Positions 9,642-18,265 of a stretch of DNA of 64,000 nucleotides are shown one piece after another. Position 1 is the stretch's first letter. Every line of letters starts with the position of its first letter. The notes beneath the pieces were generated by a model. It saw only the letters and a program-made list of their open reading frames with translations, had not been told where the DNA came from and did no database searches. The stretch is from Nitrospirota bacterium. GTDB taxonomy: Bacteria; Nitrospirota; JACRHL01. Both the position numbers and the translations under genes were made by a program. The stretch spans positions 62,001-126,000 of the forward strand of contig JACRHL010000016.1 in the NCBI GenBank assembly GCA_016212085.1, given 5' to 3'.

Positions 9642-9679
9642 GCCACGGCCGGCCTCACCCGTGGGGAGCCGGCCGTGGC
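9642..9679. repeat. perfect 12-bp inverted repeat
   Basis: GCCACGGCCGGC and its exact complement are separated by a 14-base loop. The hairpin lies 11 bases beyond the stop of the bS22-like gene and upstream of znuA. There is no T-run on either side, so it could be a rho-assisted or non-canonical terminator separating the two genes, or a repeat of another kind. Confidence 0.6.
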
Positions 9680-9689
9680 AAGGCTGGAG

Positions 9690-9785
9690 TCAGCGGCTGC
9701 GCCGTTGGTGCCGGGTGCGCTTGAGCAGCTTGCGGTGCTTGTGCTTACGCATCTTCTTGCGGCGCTTCTTGATGACTCGGGACAT
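9690..9785 (-). CDS. bS22-like small ribosomal protein (AURKAIP1/COX24 domain)
   Basis: This 31-residue, extremely basic protein reads MSRVIKKRRKKMRKHKHRKL at its start. It matches the short bacterial proteins with the AURKAIP1/COX24 domain (PF08213), whose mycobacterial member is ribosomal protein bS22 of the 30S subunit. The start at 9785 is decided by a textbook ribosome-binding site, AAGGAG, seven bases upstream. The ORF track's longer version, starting at 9878, reads through that site with unrelated residues. It stands alone, 145 bases from the lipoprotein gene. Ribosome binding is inferred from the family. Confidence 0.85.
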   Translation of the reverse strand: MSRVIKKRRKKMRKHKHRKLLKRTRHQRRSR

Positions 9786-9930
9786 AAAATCTCCTTGGAA
9801 ACCATCTGCATCGCCAGTATCACACCGCACACGCACGGCGTTTGCCCGGCTGTTGGAAAGAGCAGGAAAAAGTAACACAATCCGGGGTGGTCAGACAACG
9901 AAAGGCGTTGGAAACCCGGAAAAATCGCCC

Positions 9931-10437
9931 CTAGCCATTTCCGGTGGAACCCTGCGAGGCGACGATCTGGAGCGTGTCGAGCACGCTGTTCACCGACGGA
10001 TTGCCATGCCGGTCCACCACCCTCACGCGCACCTGAAACAGGTTGTCCGGCGGGTAACAGGCCACCGGAACCTGCACCCGTTCGTCCGTCACCACGTCGA
10101 GGGTCAGGTCCCCCAGCAGCCGTTCCGGGTTCGGGATCTGGTACACCAGCTCCACGTCGCGCGCCACGCCGTCGCAGTCCTGATAGCTCACCGTGATCAG
10201 GACCCGGTCCATGTCCTGGTCCGGGTCCACCGCGCGCACGATGAAGCGGATGGGAAAGGTGACCAGCTCGCCGTTGGCCCCCGAAACGCCGATGTCCGGC
10301 GGGTTGGGCACCTGGCTGTCGAGGTCGACGATGCCCGGCGGCGAGCCGTTGCGGACAGCGGACCCGCTGCCCGCATCGGTACGCGGGCCGCAGGCGCACA
10401 AGGCCCACGCGGCCAGCCAGACCGCTCCCCTATTCAT
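9931..10437 (-). CDS. predicted lipoprotein of unknown function
   Basis: I do not recognise this 168-residue protein. It starts with a short hydrophobic segment and a lipobox-like LCAC (residues about 12-15), so it is probably exported and lipidated. The remainder is a single extracytoplasmic domain rich in beta-forming stretches, such as FPIRFIVRAVDPDQDMDRVLITV and NLFQVRVRVVDRHGN. These resemble immunoglobulin-like or fibronectin-like repeats in which D-x-D turns often bind calcium. Composition is like the rest of the genome. It is flanked by the bS22-like gene and a small zinc-ribbon gene on the same strand. Confidence 0.7.
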   Translation of the reverse strand: MNRGAVWLAAWALCACGPRTDAGSGSAVRNGSPPGIVDLDSQVPNPPDIGVSGANGELVTFPIRFIVRAVDPDQDMDRVLITVSYQDCDGVARDVELVYQIPNPERLLGDLTLDVVTDERVQVPVACYPPDNLFQVRVRVVDRHGNPSVNSVLDTLQIVASQGSTGNG

Positions 10438-10497
10438 GACGGGAGATGTGGTGGGACGGCCCGCCCCCGCGGAGGGTCGGGGCCGGTGCCGCGGCCG

Positions 10498-10707
10498 TCA
10501 GGCGGCGTTCAGCAGATTCCAGGTGAGGTACTCGTCCCCGCAGTGATCGCAGCCGGAGAAGCGGTCCCCCTTCTTGAAATCGGACTCCTCGCCGCAGGTG
10601 GTGCACTCGTAGGTGCCGCCCTCCCCGCAGAGGTCGCCGATCTTGTTGGGGATGGCGTCGAGGTCGACGTTCCCGGCGTCCTCCTGGTAGTTAAGATCGT
10701 AATCCAT
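10498..10707 (-). CDS. small acidic zinc-ribbon protein, unknown function
   Basis: This 69-residue protein (from ATG 10707; the ORF track begins ten residues earlier at 10737) starts MDYDLNYQEDAGNVDLDAIP. It has an acidic N-terminal half and a C-terminal half with two CxxC knuckles, CTTC and CDHC, spaced 17 residues apart, plus a further lone Cys. Such a pair normally binds one zinc. The sequence DRFSGCDHCGDEYLTWNLL ends the protein. I do not know a named family for it. No Shine-Dalgarno sequence is obvious before either start. Confidence 0.65.
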   Translation of the reverse strand: MDYDLNYQEDAGNVDLDAIPNKIGDLCGEGGTYECTTCGEESDFKKGDRFSGCDHCGDEYLTWNLLNAA

Positions 10708-10823
10708 ATGGTTTAACCAACCCTCGGCGCTAGGCACCCAAACAAACAGGTGCGTGTTGATACAAATGGACCCGGGCCTTAAATGTATCCCAAGGCCATC
10801 CTTAAGGCAAGCGCGGTCGAAAC

Positions 10824-10853
10824 TTGATCGGGCGGTGCCCGGTCCCCTACTCT
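10824..10853 (+). promoter_or_regulatory. weak promoter candidate upstream of the prohibitin-family gene
   Basis: TTGATC and TACTCT are separated by 18 bases and lie about 60 bases before the ATG at 10916. Only partial consensus agreement is present. The same gap also holds a 6-bp hairpin (GGCCTT at 10775 with AAGGCC at 10792). Confidence 0.3.
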
Positions 10854-10915
10854 ATTAGACCCATTCCACTGGCTTTCGACATCCGCAATCCCAACCGATC
10901 GAGCATACGGACACC

Positions 10916-11749
10916 ATGAACAACCAAACCTACAAACCTGCCAGCCTCGGCCCCGCCGGCCCCGCCGGCCTCATCGCCATCGGCGTCGCCATCCTGCTTT
11001 TCCTGGTGTACAACTTCGCCTTCGAGACCGTGGGCGCCGGCGAGCGCGGCGTGGTGTTCTCGAAGTTCGGCGGCGTGCAGAAGCAGGTGCTGGGCGAGGG
11101 CCTGCACTTCAAGATCCCGTTCATCGAGGACATCATCCCGGTGGACGTGAAGGTGCAGAAGTCGCAGACCCGCGCCGAGGCGTCGTCCAAGGACCTGCAA
11201 ACGGTCAGCTCGATCTTCGCCATCAACTACCACGTGGACCCGGCGCAGGTGCACGTGGTGTTCCAGGACGTGGGCGTGGACTTCAAGAGCCGCATCATCG
11301 ACCCGGCGGTGCAGGAGGCGGGGAAGGCGGTCACCGCCCAGTATTCCGCCGAGGAGCTGATCACCAAGCGGCCCGGGGTGCGCAACGACATCAAGGCCAT
11401 CCTCAAGGACCGGCTGCTGGACTTCCACATCGTGCTGGACGAGTTCTCCATCGTCGCCTTCGAGTTCTCGCCGGAGTTCGACGCCGCCATCGAGTCCAAG
11501 CAGACCGCCGAGCAGAACGCCCTGAAGGCCAGCCGCGACCTGGAGCGCATCAAGGTGGAGGCGGAGCAGAAGGTCACCCAGGCCAAGGCCGAGGCGGAGG
11601 CGCAACGGCTCCAGGCCCAGACCATCACCCCCAACATCCTGACGCTGCGCGCCATCGAGAAGTGGGACGGCAAGATGCCCACCGTGGTCGGCGGCGACGG
11701 CGGCGTGCCGTTCATCAACGTGGGCGAGCTGCGGGACGCCAAGCGCTGA
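10916..11749 (+). CDS. prohibitin/SPFH-domain membrane protein
   Basis: This 277-residue protein has a single N-terminal membrane helix (GLIAIGVAILLFLVYNFAF, about residues 18-37). The prohibitin-type SPFH domain follows, starting VGAGERGVVFSKFGGVQ and including GLHFKIPFIEDIIPVDVKVQ. A coiled-coil region rich in Glu, Ala and Lys comes next (ESKQTAEQNALKASRDLERIKVEAEQK). The C-terminus ENxDGKMPTVVGG-like segment is also typical of prohibitins. Prohibitins form large ring assemblies on membranes and modulate membrane proteases such as FtsH. It stands alone on the plus strand, so its partners are not shown by context. Confidence 0.88.
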   Translation: MNNQTYKPASLGPAGPAGLIAIGVAILLFLVYNFAFETVGAGERGVVFSKFGGVQKQVLGEGLHFKIPFIEDIIPVDVKVQKSQTRAEASSKDLQTVSSIFAINYHVDPAQVHVVFQDVGVDFKSRIIDPAVQEAGKAVTAQYSAEELITKRPGVRNDIKAILKDRLLDFHIVLDEFSIVAFEFSPEFDAAIESKQTAEQNALKASRDLERIKVEAEQKVTQAKAEAEAQRLQAQTITPNILTLRAIEKWDGKMPTVVGGDGGVPFINVGELRDAKR

Positions 11750-12226
11750 CGGGCTGCGGCCAAAAGCCGCTTTGTCGGGCAAGCCCGCGCCCGGCACGGG
11801 GAAGTGCCGGCGCAAGGGGCCGGGCGGGCTTCCTCAACATTCCGAAAAGCGCACCCCCGAACGGGGAGGAAGGAGGCCCTGTCCGGGGCTCTCACCGGAC
11901 AGGGCCTGATCAGGCAGGCTGGAAAAGAGAGGCCCGAGTCGGTTTGTCCCCGGCCTTGCGGCCGGCGACGTGAGAACCAGTGCCGGCGGTGAGCCGGCGG
12001 CACGCCGGAACGCGATGCGTTCACGGAAGGATGCGCGCCCGTTGGGGGGCCTCCCCTTGGGAAGCAATTCTGCTACACCGGATACAAAGCAGACTTCGTG
12101 CCAAAAACGGCGCACGCCCGCCCCGTCCGGGGGCATTCCCCTTGCGTTTCAATCAGATAAATTGTTAACGAATGAATTACCAGGCCCCCGCTCGGGGCGG
12201 GACCGCACGCGGGACGCGCGGAAGTG
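11750..12226. other. gene-free region with hairpins between the prohibitin gene and pyrE
   Basis: These 477 bases carry no ORF with normal codon use on either strand. The first 20 bases hold a small GCGGC/GCCGC hairpin followed by TTT, a weak terminator for the prohibitin gene. CCGGCAC/GTGCCGG follows at 11791-11810. The main feature is the 13-bp inverted repeat listed separately. The last 60 bases before pyrE become AT-richer. Both flanking genes converge on this region, so it may contain their transcript ends or an unrecognised small RNA. Confidence 0.6.
11874..11907. repeat. perfect 13-bp inverted repeat, possible bidirectional terminator
   Basis: AGGCCCTGTCCGG and its exact complement enclose the 8-base loop GGCTCTCA. 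No run of T or A follows on either side, so this is not a standard intrinsic terminator. Its place between two convergent genes fits transcript-end formation. Confidence 0.6.
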
Positions 12227-12814
12227 TCACGAATTTTGTCGGAACCGCGCCAAAATGTCGTCCATGGTGAAGAGGGCGTCGAGGGTCAGGCCGTGCCCGG
12301 CCACCGCCTGGCGGCCCCCCTCGTCCCGGTCCACCACCGCCACCGCGCGGGTGACGTTGTAGCCCGCGTCGCGCAAGCGGCGGATCGCCTCGACGGTGGA
12401 CTTGCCGGTGGTGCACACATCGTCCACCACGGCCACCGGCAGGGAAACGTCCGCCGGCCCCTCGATCCAGGCGCCGGTGCCGTGGCCCTTGGCGGCCTTG
12501 CGCACGATGGCGGCGCACAGGGGCTCCCCCTGAAGCTGGCTGACCAGCGAGATGGCGGTCACCAGCGGATCGGCCCCCAGGGTCAGCCCGCCCACCGCGC
12601 CCAGGCCGCGCCCGCGCACCTTCTCGAACAGCAGCCGCCCGCACAGGTAGGCGCCCAGGGGGTGCAGGGTGGTCTGCTTGCAATCCACGTAATAGTGGCT
12701 GTGGCGCCCGGAGGTGAGGGTGAAGCCCTCCTCCGAGTAGCGGAACGAGCGGGTGACCAGCAGGTCGAGCAGCGTGTCGCGCGCCTCGGCCAGGGATGGG
12801 GTGGATGGGGTCAT
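12227..12814 (-). CDS. pyrE: orotate phosphoribosyltransferase
   Basis: PyrE joins orotate to PRPP to give OMP in pyrimidine synthesis. The 195-residue protein contains FTLTSGRHSHYYVDCKQTTLHP (about residues 30-51) and the PRPP loop VAVVDDVCTTGKSTVEAI (about 127-144). The true start is ATG 12814; the ORF track version extends it in frame to 13615 through the neighbouring polyprenyl synthase gene. The gap to that gene is 29 bases, so the two are probably co-transcribed from the right. Confidence 0.96.
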   Translation of the reverse strand: MTPSTPSLAEARDTLLDLLVTRSFRYSEEGFTLTSGRHSHYYVDCKQTTLHPLGAYLCGRLLFEKVRGRGLGAVGGLTLGADPLVTAISLVSQLQGEPLCAAIVRKAAKGHGTGAWIEGPADVSLPVAVVDDVCTTGKSTVEAIRRLRDAGYNVTRAVAVVDRDEGGRQAVAGHGLTLDALFTMDDILARFRQNS

Positions 12815-12843
12815 GGGGTGGGCTCGGTCGGCAACAGGGGGCG

Positions 12844-13866
12844 TCAGCGGTCGCGATCGACCACATAGTCCGCCAGGGCCAGCAGCGCCTGGCGGTCGGG
12901 TCCGTCCGGGAACGCGAGGGTGATGGCCTGCTTGGCCACCGCCGAGTACTCGCGGGCGCGGGCGTGGGCGTCGTCGATGGCGCGGTGGCGGTGCATGAGG
13001 TCCAGGGTGAAGCGCAGGTCGTCCTCGGACGGCTCGTCGTCGAGGGCGATGATGTCCGCCAGGCGGGTGCGCTCCGCGTCGTCGCAGCGTTGCAGGGCGT
13101 AGAGCAGCGGCAGGGTGATCTTGCCGTCCTTCAGGTCCACCCCCAGGGCCTTGCCGAACACCTGGGTGTCGGCCTGGTAGTCGAGGGTGTCGTCGGCCAC
13201 CTGGAAGGCGATGCCCACGTTGCGGCCGTAGGTGCCCAGGGCCTCCAGCCGGGCGCCGTCCAGGCCGCCGAGCATGCCGCCCACCAGGCAGGCGGTGCGC
13301 ATCAGGGCGGCGGTCTTCATGTCGACGATCTTGATGTAGTCGTCCTCGACAATGCGCATGTCGCCGCACACGGCGAGCTGGAACACCTCGCCCTCGGACA
13401 TGCGCTCCACCGCGTGGGTGAGCACGCGCACCACACCCAGGTTGCCGAGGGAGACGGACACCGCCAGGGCGCGGGCGTACAGGTAATCGCCCACCAGCAC
13501 GCTGCCGGCGTTGCCCCACACGGTGCGGGCGGCGTCCTGGCCGCGGCGCACGTCGCCATCGTCCACCACGTCGTCGTGCAGCAGGGTGGCGGTGTGGATG
13601 TATTCGATGACGCAACCCAGCAGGGCCACGTCGTGATGGGCCACGCCGGCGCTGCCCACCCCGGCCATGCGCGCCGACGCCGCCAGCAGCATGGGGCGGA
13701 AGCGCTTGCCGCCGCTGCCCAGCACATAACGCGCCACCTCGCCCACCAGATCCACGTCGGAGACCAGGTTGGCGGTGAGTTGTGCCTCCACCGCCGCCAG
13801 GTCCGCCGCGTAGCGCTGCCAGACGTTGGTCTGCGTCGCCGCCACTCTGTCCGTTTGCGTTGTCAT
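12844..13866 (-). CDS. ispB: polyprenyl diphosphate synthase (octaprenyl-type)
   Basis: This trans-prenyltransferase extends farnesyl diphosphate with isopentenyl diphosphate to make the side chain of ubiquinone or menaquinone. The 340-residue protein from ATG 13866 has GSGGKRFRP, the first aspartate-rich motif LLHDDVVDDGDVRRG, and the second motif FQVADDTLDYQ. The residues before the first motif (YIHTATLLHDD) are those of long-chain quinone synthases rather than farnesyl diphosphate synthase. The longer ORF to 13947 adds 27 unconserved residues. The exact chain length is not readable from sequence. Confidence 0.92.
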   Translation of the reverse strand: MTTQTDRVAATQTNVWQRYAADLAAVEAQLTANLVSDVDLVGEVARYVLGSGGKRFRPMLLAASARMAGVGSAGVAHHDVALLGCVIEYIHTATLLHDDVVDDGDVRRGQDAARTVWGNAGSVLVGDYLYARALAVSVSLGNLGVVRVLTHAVERMSEGEVFQLAVCGDMRIVEDDYIKIVDMKTAALMRTACLVGGMLGGLDGARLEALGTYGRNVGIAFQVADDTLDYQADTQVFGKALGVDLKDGKITLPLLYALQRCDDAERTRLADIIALDDEPSEDDLRFTLDLMHRHRAIDDAHARAREYSAVAKQAITLAFPDGPDRQALLALADYVVDRDR

Positions 13867-13933
13867 CGGAGATGGGAATGCTACGGAGCGCGCCGGTTTT
13901 CTGTCAAGAAGCGGCGCATCGGCATCCGCCGGA

Positions 13934-15925
13934 TCAACGGAATGCAAGATCCAGCTCCTTCAACTCGCGGATGCGGTCGCGCAGGCGCGCCGCCGCCTCG
14001 AACTCCAGCGCCTTGGCGGCGGTTTTCATGGCCTCGGTCAGGCGGGCGATCTCGGCGGGGATGGCCTCGGGCGATATGGCCGCCTCCGTGTCGTCCCCCA
14101 GGTCCACGGTCACGTAGTCCGCCTCGCAGGCGGCCACAAGCTCCTCGCCGATGCCCTTCACGATGCCCGTTGGGGTGATGCCGTGGGCCTGGTTGTAGGC
14201 GTGCTGGATGGCGCGCCGGCGGGCGGTTTCGTCCATGGCCTGGCGCATGGAGTCGGTCATCCGGTCCGCGTAGAAGATCACCCGGCCGTTGATGTTGCGG
14301 GCGGCGCGCCCGGCGGTCTGGATGAGGGAGCGGACGCCGCGCAAAAACCCCTCCTTGTCCGCGTCCAGCACCGCCACCAACGACACCTCGGGCAGGTCGA
14401 GCCCCTCGCGCAGCAGGTTCACGCCCACCAGCACGTCGAACTCCCCCCGGCGCAGGTCGCGCAGCAGGGCGCTGCGCTGGATGGTCTTGATGTCGCTGTG
14501 CAGGTAGCGCACCCTCACCCCCAGCCCGTCGTAGTAGGTGGTGAGGTCCTCCGCCATGCGCTTGGTGAGGGTGGTCACCAGCACCCGCTCGCCCGCCGCC
14601 ACCCGGCGGCGGATCTCCGCCAGCAGGTCGTCCACCTGGGTGCCCACCGGGCGCACCTCGATCTCCGGGTCCATCAGGCCGGTGGGGCGGATGATCTGCT
14701 CCACCGTCGCGCCGCCGGATTTGTTCAGCTCGTAGGGGCCCGGCGTGGCGGACACGTAGACCGCGTGGCGCTGGAAATGCTCGAACTCGGCGAACCTGAG
14801 GGGCCGGTTGTCGAGGGCGGACGGCAGGCGGAAGCCGTAGTCCACCAGGGTGGTCTTGCGGGTGCGGTCGCCCTCGTACATGGCGCCGATTTGCGGAACC
14901 GTGGCGTGGGACTCGTCGATGAACAGCAGGAAGTCGCGCGGGAAATAATCCAGCAGGGTGGGCGGCGGCTGCCCCGGCAGGCGGCCCGAGAGGTGCCGCG
15001 AGTAGTTCTCGATGCCGTTGCAGTAGCCGATCTCGCGGATCATCTCCAGGTCGAAGCCGGTGCGCTGCTCCAGGCGCTGCGCCTCCAGCAGCTTGTGTCC
15101 CTTGTGCAGCGCGCGCAGGCGCTCCTGCAACTCCTCCTCGATGGTGGCCAGGGCGTCGTGCATGCGCTCGGGGGGGATCACGTAGTGGCTGTTGGGATAC
15201 ACGGCCACCTTGGGAACCTCGCGCAGCACCCGGCCGCGCAGGGGGTCCACCTCGTGGATGGCCTCGATCTCGTCGCCGAACAGGGTGACGCGGATGGCCA
15301 CATCCTCGCTGGCGGCGGGAAAGATCTCCAGCACGTCGCCACGCACCCGGAAGGTGCCGCGGAAGAAGTCGTACTCGTTGCGCTGGTACTGGATGTCCAC
15401 CAGCTTGCGCAGCACCTGGTCGCGGTCGATGGTGGCGCCCCGCTCCAGGAACACCATCATCTGGTGGTAGGCCTCCGGCGAGCCCAGGCCGTAGATGCAC
15501 GACACGGACGCCACGATGATCACGTCGTTGCGCTCGAACAGCCGGCTGGTGGCGTCGTGGCGCATGCGGTCGATGGCGTCGTTGATGGCCGAGTCCTTCT
15601 CGATGTAGGTGTCCGACGAGGGGATGTAGGCCTCCGGCTGGTAATAGTCGTAATAGCTGACGAAGTAGCCCACCGCGTTGTCCGGGAAGAACGCCTTGAA
15701 CTCCTGGTACAGCTGGGCCACCAGGGTCTTGTTGTGGGCGATCACCAGGGTGGGCATTTGCAGCCGCTGGACGATGTTGGCCATGGTGTAGGTCTTGCCG
15801 GAGCCGGTGACGCCCAGCAGCACCTGGTGGGCGTTGCCCGCCCGCACCCCTTCCGTCAGGCGCAGGATGGCCTGCTCCTGGTCGCCACTGGGGGCGAACG
15901 GCGCGCTCAGGCGGAACTCAGCCAC
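13934..15925 (-). CDS. uvrB: excinuclease ABC subunit B
   Basis: UvrB is the damage-verifying helicase-like subunit of nucleotide excision repair. The 663-residue protein has Walker [17 protein letters not shown] (about residue 40), the DNA-clamping beta-hairpin [21 protein letters not shown], helicase motifs ending in [26 protein letters not shown], and a C-terminal UVR domain for UvrC contact ([19 protein letters not shown]). The start is GTG 15925, overlapping the mutY stop by 8 bases. The ORF track extension to 16069 lacks family similarity. Confidence 0.97.
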   Translation of the reverse strand: MAEFRLSAPFAPSGDQEQAILRLTEGVRAGNAHQVLLGVTGSGKTYTMANIVQRLQMPTLVIAHNKTLVAQLYQEFKAFFPDNAVGYFVSYYDYYQPEAYIPSSDTYIEKDSAINDAIDRMRHDATSRLFERNDVIIVASVSCIYGLGSPEAYHQMMVFLERGATIDRDQVLRKLVDIQYQRNEYDFFRGTFRVRGDVLEIFPAASEDVAIRVTLFGDEIEAIHEVDPLRGRVLREVPKVAVYPNSHYVIPPERMHDALATIEEELQERLRALHKGHKLLEAQRLEQRTGFDLEMIREIGYCNGIENYSRHLSGRLPGQPPPTLLDYFPRDFLLFIDESHATVPQIGAMYEGDRTRKTTLVDYGFRLPSALDNRPLRFAEFEHFQRHAVYVSATPGPYELNKSGGATVEQIIRPTGLMDPEIEVRPVGTQVDDLLAEIRRRVAAGERVLVTTLTKRMAEDLTTYYDGLGVRVRYLHSDIKTIQRSALLRDLRRGEFDVLVGVNLLREGLDLPEVSLVAVLDADKEGFLRGVRSLIQTAGRAARNINGRVIFYADRMTDSMRQAMDETARRRAIQHAYNQAHGITPTGIVKGIGEELVAACEADYVTVDLGDDTEAAISPEAIPAEIARLTEAMKTAAKALEFEAAARLRDRIRELKELDLAFR

Positions 15926-17030
15926 CGGCGGCCTCCAGGGTCTGCCCGAAAAGCTGTCCGGTGACCGGCCCGGAAGGCTGTCCGGCCATCTGCGCGGCGA
16001 TCTTCTGGTGGGCGCGCGGCAGCGCCAGGCCGGCCACCGCGTCGCCCGCCAGCCAGCGGTGGTCCACATGGAAGCGGGGCGCCACCGCGTCCGCCGCCGC
16101 CCGGCAGTGGAACGGGTGCAGGGTCACCCGGCGGTGGGTGAAGGCGTGCCTCACCGGCGCCAGGGGCGTGGCCACGGCCACCGTCAGGCCGAAACGCTCG
16201 CGCAGGTTGCGCGCCACCCCATCGGCCACGGCCTCGCCGTCCGCCACGCGGCCGCCGGGGAACTCCCACATGCCGCCCAGCAGCCCCTTGGGCGGGCGCC
16301 GCACCAGCAGCAAGCGGCCGCCGTGGGCCACCACGCCGACGGCGATGTGATGGTGGGGCGTGGCCGCCCTGGGGGTTTTGCACGGAAAGCCCTCCGGGTT
16401 GCCGGCCGCCGCCGCGCGGCACCGGGCGGACAGGGGGCAGGCGCCGCAGGCGGGCGCACGCGGGGTACACAGGGTGGCACCCAGCTCCATCATGGCCTGG
16501 TTGTGGTCGCCGGGGCGGGCCGGGCTGAGCAGCTCCGCCGCCAGGGCCCACAGGTGCTGGCGGGTGGCCCGCCCGGCCACCGGATCGGCGATGGCGAACA
16601 GGCGCGTGAGCACCCGCTCCACGTTGCCGTCCAGCACCGGCTCGGAGCGGCCGAAGGCGATGCTGGCCACCGCCCCGGCCATGTAGGGGCCGATGCCGGG
16701 CAGGGTCTTCAATGCCGCCGCCGTATCGGGCAGACGGCCGCCGTGGTCGGCGAGCACCACCCGCGCGGCCTTTTGCAGGTTGCGGGCGCGGGAGTAGTAG
16801 CCCAGCCCCTCCCAGGCCTTGAGCACGTCCCCCTCCGGCGCCGCCGCCAGCGCCTGGACGGTGGGAAAGCGTTGCAAGAAGCGGTGGTAATAGGGGATGA
16901 CCGTGGCCACCTGGGTCTGCTGGAGCATGGCCTCGGACACCCAGATGGCGTAGGGGTCCGCCGTGCGCCGCCACGGCAGGTCGCGCCGGGCGCGGTCGTA
17001 CCAGGCGAGCAGCGGGGCGGAGACGGTCAC
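15918..17030 (-). CDS. mutY: adenine DNA glycosylase
   Basis: MutY removes adenine mispaired with 8-oxoguanine. The 370-residue protein has the catalytic Glu in [17 protein letters not shown], the helix-hairpin-helix [17 protein letters not shown], and the catalytic Asp in [14 protein letters not shown]. The 4Fe-4S ligands lie in [19 protein letters not shown]-terminal NUDIX-like domain begins near [26 protein letters not shown] 17030 overlaps the SDR stop (GTGA), and the 3' end overlaps uvrB, so the two repair proteins are co-transcribed and probably translationally coupled. Confidence 0.96.
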   Translation of the reverse strand: MTVSAPLLAWYDRARRDLPWRRTADPYAIWVSEAMLQQTQVATVIPYYHRFLQRFPTVQALAAAPEGDVLKAWEGLGYYSRARNLQKAARVVLADHGGRLPDTAAALKTLPGIGPYMAGAVASIAFGRSEPVLDGNVERVLTRLFAIADPVAGRATRQHLWALAAELLSPARPGDHNQAMMELGATLCTPRAPACGACPLSARCRAAAAGNPEGFPCKTPRAATPHHHIAVGVVAHGGRLLLVRRPPKGLLGGMWEFPGGRVADGEAVADGVARNLRERFGLTVAVATPLAPVRHAFTHRRVTLHPFHCRAAADAVAPRFHVDHRWLAGDAVAGLALPRAHQKIAAQMAGQPSGPVTGQLFGQTLEAAGG

Positions 17031-17770
17031 ACCGCCGTCGCCCCGCCATCCACCATGAGGATGGCGCCGGTCACCCAGCCGGCCTCGCCGGAGCACAGGT
17101 AGCGGGCGGCGCCGGCCACGTCCGCCGGCTGGCCGATGCGGCCGATGGGGTGGATGGCAACCATGTCCTCCAGGGCCTGGGCCACCGCCTCCCTGGGCAT
17201 GACGGTCTCGAAGATGGGCGTCTCCACCACCGCCGGGCAGATGCAGTTGACGCGCACCCCCTGCGGGGCCAGCTCCGCGGCCATGGCCTTGGTGAGGGTG
17301 ACCACCGCCCCCTTGCTGGCGCCGTAGGCGGTGGCGCCCGCCAGGCCGCGCACGCCCAGGGTGGACGCAATGTTGAGGATGTTGCCGCCGCGCGCAATCA
17401 GGTGCGGCAGGGCCGCCTGGGCCATGTAGTACGGCCCCTTGACGTTCACCGCCAGATGCAGCTCCAGCACCGCCTCGGTGGTCTGGGCCAGGGGCGCGAA
17501 GCGCGCCACGCCGGCGTTGTTGACCAGCACGTCCAGGCCGCCCAGGCGCTCCACGCAGGCGGCCACCATGGCGCGGGCGTCCTCCGGGCGCGACACGTCG
17601 CCCGCCAGCCACTGACAGCCGATCTCGTCGGCCAGCATCCTCAACGGCTCCTCGCGGCGGCCGGTGACGAACACCCGCGCCCCCTCGGCGGCAAAGCGCC
17701 GCGCGATGCCGGCGCCGATGCCGGTTCCGCCACCCGTGATCAGGGCGATCCTGCCTTCCAGACTCACCAT
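17027..17770 (-). CDS. short-chain dehydrogenase/reductase
   Basis: This 247-residue NAD(P)-dependent oxidoreductase has the cofactor motif TGGGTGIGAGIARRFA (residues about 13-28), NNAGVA, and the catalytic YGASK preceded by a serine in IASTLG. The final VDGGATAV is typical of classical SDRs of the FabG-like group. The substrate is unknown. The arginine in VTGRREE after the second strand hints at NADP. The start is supported by GGAGGAGG, five bases before ATG. It lies between mutY and a DUF4149 gene in a tight minus-strand cluster. Confidence 0.88.
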   Translation of the reverse strand: MVSLEGRIALITGGGTGIGAGIARRFAAEGARVFVTGRREEPLRMLADEIGCQWLAGDVSRPEDARAMVAACVERLGGLDVLVNNAGVARFAPLAQTTEAVLELHLAVNVKGPYYMAQAALPHLIARGGNILNIASTLGVRGLAGATAYGASKGAVVTLTKAMAAELAPQGVRVNCICPAVVETPIFETVMPREAVAQALEDMVAIHPIGRIGQPADVAGAARYLCSGEAGWVTGAILMVDGGATAV

Positions 17771-18265
17771 CTATTCCTCCTCCAGCCGGTTTTCGCGGCG
17801 CGCCTCCAGGCCGATCAGGGCAACGCCCATGAGCAGCATGGCGCCGTTCAGCATCACCGATACATGGTGCAGTTGGTCCAGCCGCTCGCGCAACGCCCCG
17901 GTGCCGTCCGCGCCGCCGGCCTGCGCCTGCCACAACTGGCCGCGCACGTCGATGATACGGGGTGCCACGTTCCAGCGGTTGTGGGCGGCGGCGGCGATCA
18001 TGCCCGCCAGCAGCAGCACCGCCGCCCAGCGCCCCACATCCCAGCGGGAGCGCGCGGCCAGGGCCGCCACCGCCGCGAGGGCCACCAGGCCGAGCACCAC
18101 GCCCATGAGGTAATAGGCGCCGAACACGGCCCCCATCACCGAGCCGGCGCTCTCCCGGGGCAGCAGCCGGAACGCGGTGGGGGCCACCAGGAACGACACC
18201 GCCACGATGGCCCCTACCCAGGTGCCCAGGGCCAGGCGGAAGACGAAGCGCAGGGCGAGGTTCAC
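17771..18265 (-). CDS. DUF4149-type membrane protein
   Basis: This 164-residue protein has four predicted membrane helices: [57 protein letters not shown] and [19 protein letters not shown]. The extramembrane segment between the last two contains [14 protein letters not shown]. The architecture fits DUF4149 (TMEM205-like) proteins of unknown function. The start is GTG 18265, overlapping the argB stop. The stop directly abuts the SDR ribosome-binding site and start. Confidence 0.75.
   Translation of the reverse strand: MNLALRFVFRLALGTWVGAIVAVSFLVAPTAFRLLPRESAGSVMGAVFGAYYLMGVVLGLVALAAVAALAARSRWDVGRWAAVLLLAGMIAAAAHNRWNVAPRIIDVRGQLWQAQAGGADGTGALRERLDQLHHVSVMLNGAMLLMGVALIGLEARRENRLEEE

Noticed and set aside
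13826-15964. 712-codon plus-strand ORF
   Set aside because: It lies opposite uvrB, with low-complexity composition and no family motif.
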